Source: Streptomyces katrae
Lineage (GTDB): Bacteria; Actinomycetota; Actinomycetes; Streptomycetales; Streptomycetaceae
DNA length: 13,856 bases
NCBI RefSeq assembly: GCF_000966975.1
Contig: NZ_JZWV01000550.1
Span: forward strand, 1 to 13,856
Reading direction: 5' to 3'
Shown: positions 13,449 through 13,856 of the stretch, piece after piece
How the letters are laid out: every line of letters starts with the position of its first letter
Numbering within the stretch: the stretch's first letter is position 1
Notes under the pieces: model-generated
Database searches by the model: none
Told to the model about the DNA's origin: nothing
Seen by the model: the letters and a program-made list of their open reading frames with translations, nothing else
Translations under genes and position numbers: made by a program

Positions 13449-13856
13449 ATGCCCCTCACGCCCTTCCGCACGCCCTCTGTCTACGCGCGTCGCCTCCGCC
13501 GCGCCGGACGTGCCGGCGTCCTCGCGTCCGCCGTCGCACTCGCCGCCCTCACCTCCCTCGTGAACGCGCCGGCCGCCCTGGCCTCCCCGCCCACCCCGAT
13601 CAGCGCCGCCGAGGCCCGCGCCTACCTGGACACCGTCACCCCGGTCGCGGAGGGCTCCCTCACCGGCTACAGCCGCAGCCTGTTCCCGCACTGGATCACG
13701 ATCTCCGGCACCTGCAACACCCGCGAGACGGTCCTCAAGCGCGACGGCGTCAACGTCGTCACCGACTCCTCCTGCGCCGCCGTCAGCGGCAGCTGGTACT
13801 CCGAGTACGACGGCGCCACCTGGACCGCCGCCTCGGACGTGGACATCGACCACATG
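13449..13856 (+). CDS. Secreted HNH endonuclease-family protein, 3' end cut off
   Basis: The frame is open from the ATG at 13449 to the window edge (136 codons, no stop). AGGGAG (13437-13442) lies six bases upstream. The N-terminus is a Sec-type signal peptide: basic RRLRRAGR, a hydrophobic core ending near AALA, with probable cleavage before SPP (about residue 46). The mature part resembles actinobacterial exported HNH proteins of the GmrSD-C/DUF1524 kind. Two cysteines (in GTCN and SSCA) probably form a disulfide. YDGATWTAASDVDIDHM leads into the D-H pair of the beta-beta-alpha metal site, exactly where the window ends. An extracellular nuclease for nutrient DNA is the likely role, but the catalytic domain is missing from view. 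Confidence 0.85.
   Translation, partial: MPLTPFRTPSVYARRLRRAGRAGVLASAVALAALTSLVNAPAALASPPTPISAAEARAYLDTVTPVAEGSLTGYSRSLFPHWITISGTCNTRETVLKRDGVNVVTDSSCAAVSGSWYSEYDGATWTAASDVDIDHM

Overview
The window is about 70% G+C, with strong third-position G/C bias, GTG starts, short convergent intergenic gaps closed by GC-rich hairpins, and several apparently leaderless genes. Together with the protein families present, this points to a Streptomyces or close relative. It reads as chromosomal sequence. I see no insertion sequence, integrase, tRNA, rRNA or CRISPR array.

Layout, left to right. (1) 1-3030: a divergent steroid side-chain module. A FadA5-type steroid thiolase (minus) and a CYP125-type sterol 26/27-monooxygenase (plus) share a 266-bp promoter region. 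That region holds a near-perfect 20-bp palindrome resembling the KstR operator of mycobacteria and rhodococci. In M. tuberculosis the same two genes are also divergent neighbours. Here the rest of the cholesterol side-chain cluster is absent, and the pair is closed off by strong hairpins. (2) 3165-6685: a BBE-type FAD-linked oxidase (plus), convergent with a large membrane protein (minus) that joins a GT87-like mannosyltransferase region to a PAP2/AUR1-like phosphatase domain. (3) 6765-8253: four small units. They are an MhuD-like heme-degrading monooxygenase with all the key active-site residues, a SnoaL-like protein, a GNAT acetyltransferase, and the hairpins between them. (4) 8250-10312: a DHA2-family drug-efflux (MFS) gene with a C-terminal MarR-like winged-helix domain. 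An exact 14-bp tandem duplication shifts its frame after transmembrane helix 6. (5) 10383-12319: a membrane-anchored peptidoglycan-binding protein with a cytosolic zinc-ribbon-like N-terminus, then a HAD sugar-phosphatase-like gene with a large unexplained leader hairpin. (6) 12333-13209: a TMEM165/GDT1-type manganese exporter (minus) behind a clear yybP-ykoY manganese riboswitch. (7) 13449-end: a secreted HNH-family nuclease, cut by the window edge.

The genes do not form one pathway. Some themes connect them: metal and heme handling (MhuD-like enzyme, Mn riboswitch and exporter), cell-envelope functions (GT87-PAP2, peptidoglycan-binding protein), and lipid/steroid catabolism (FadA5, CYP125). 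Every convergent pair except FAD oxidase/GT87-PAP2 shares a palindrome that acts as a plausible two-way terminator. In two cases the palindrome contains the stop codons themselves. The best items to follow up are the 14-bp frameshift duplication in the efflux gene, the KstR-like operator, the manganese riboswitch with competing downstream hairpins, and the leader hairpin of the HAD gene. I found no convincing wholly new multi-gene system.
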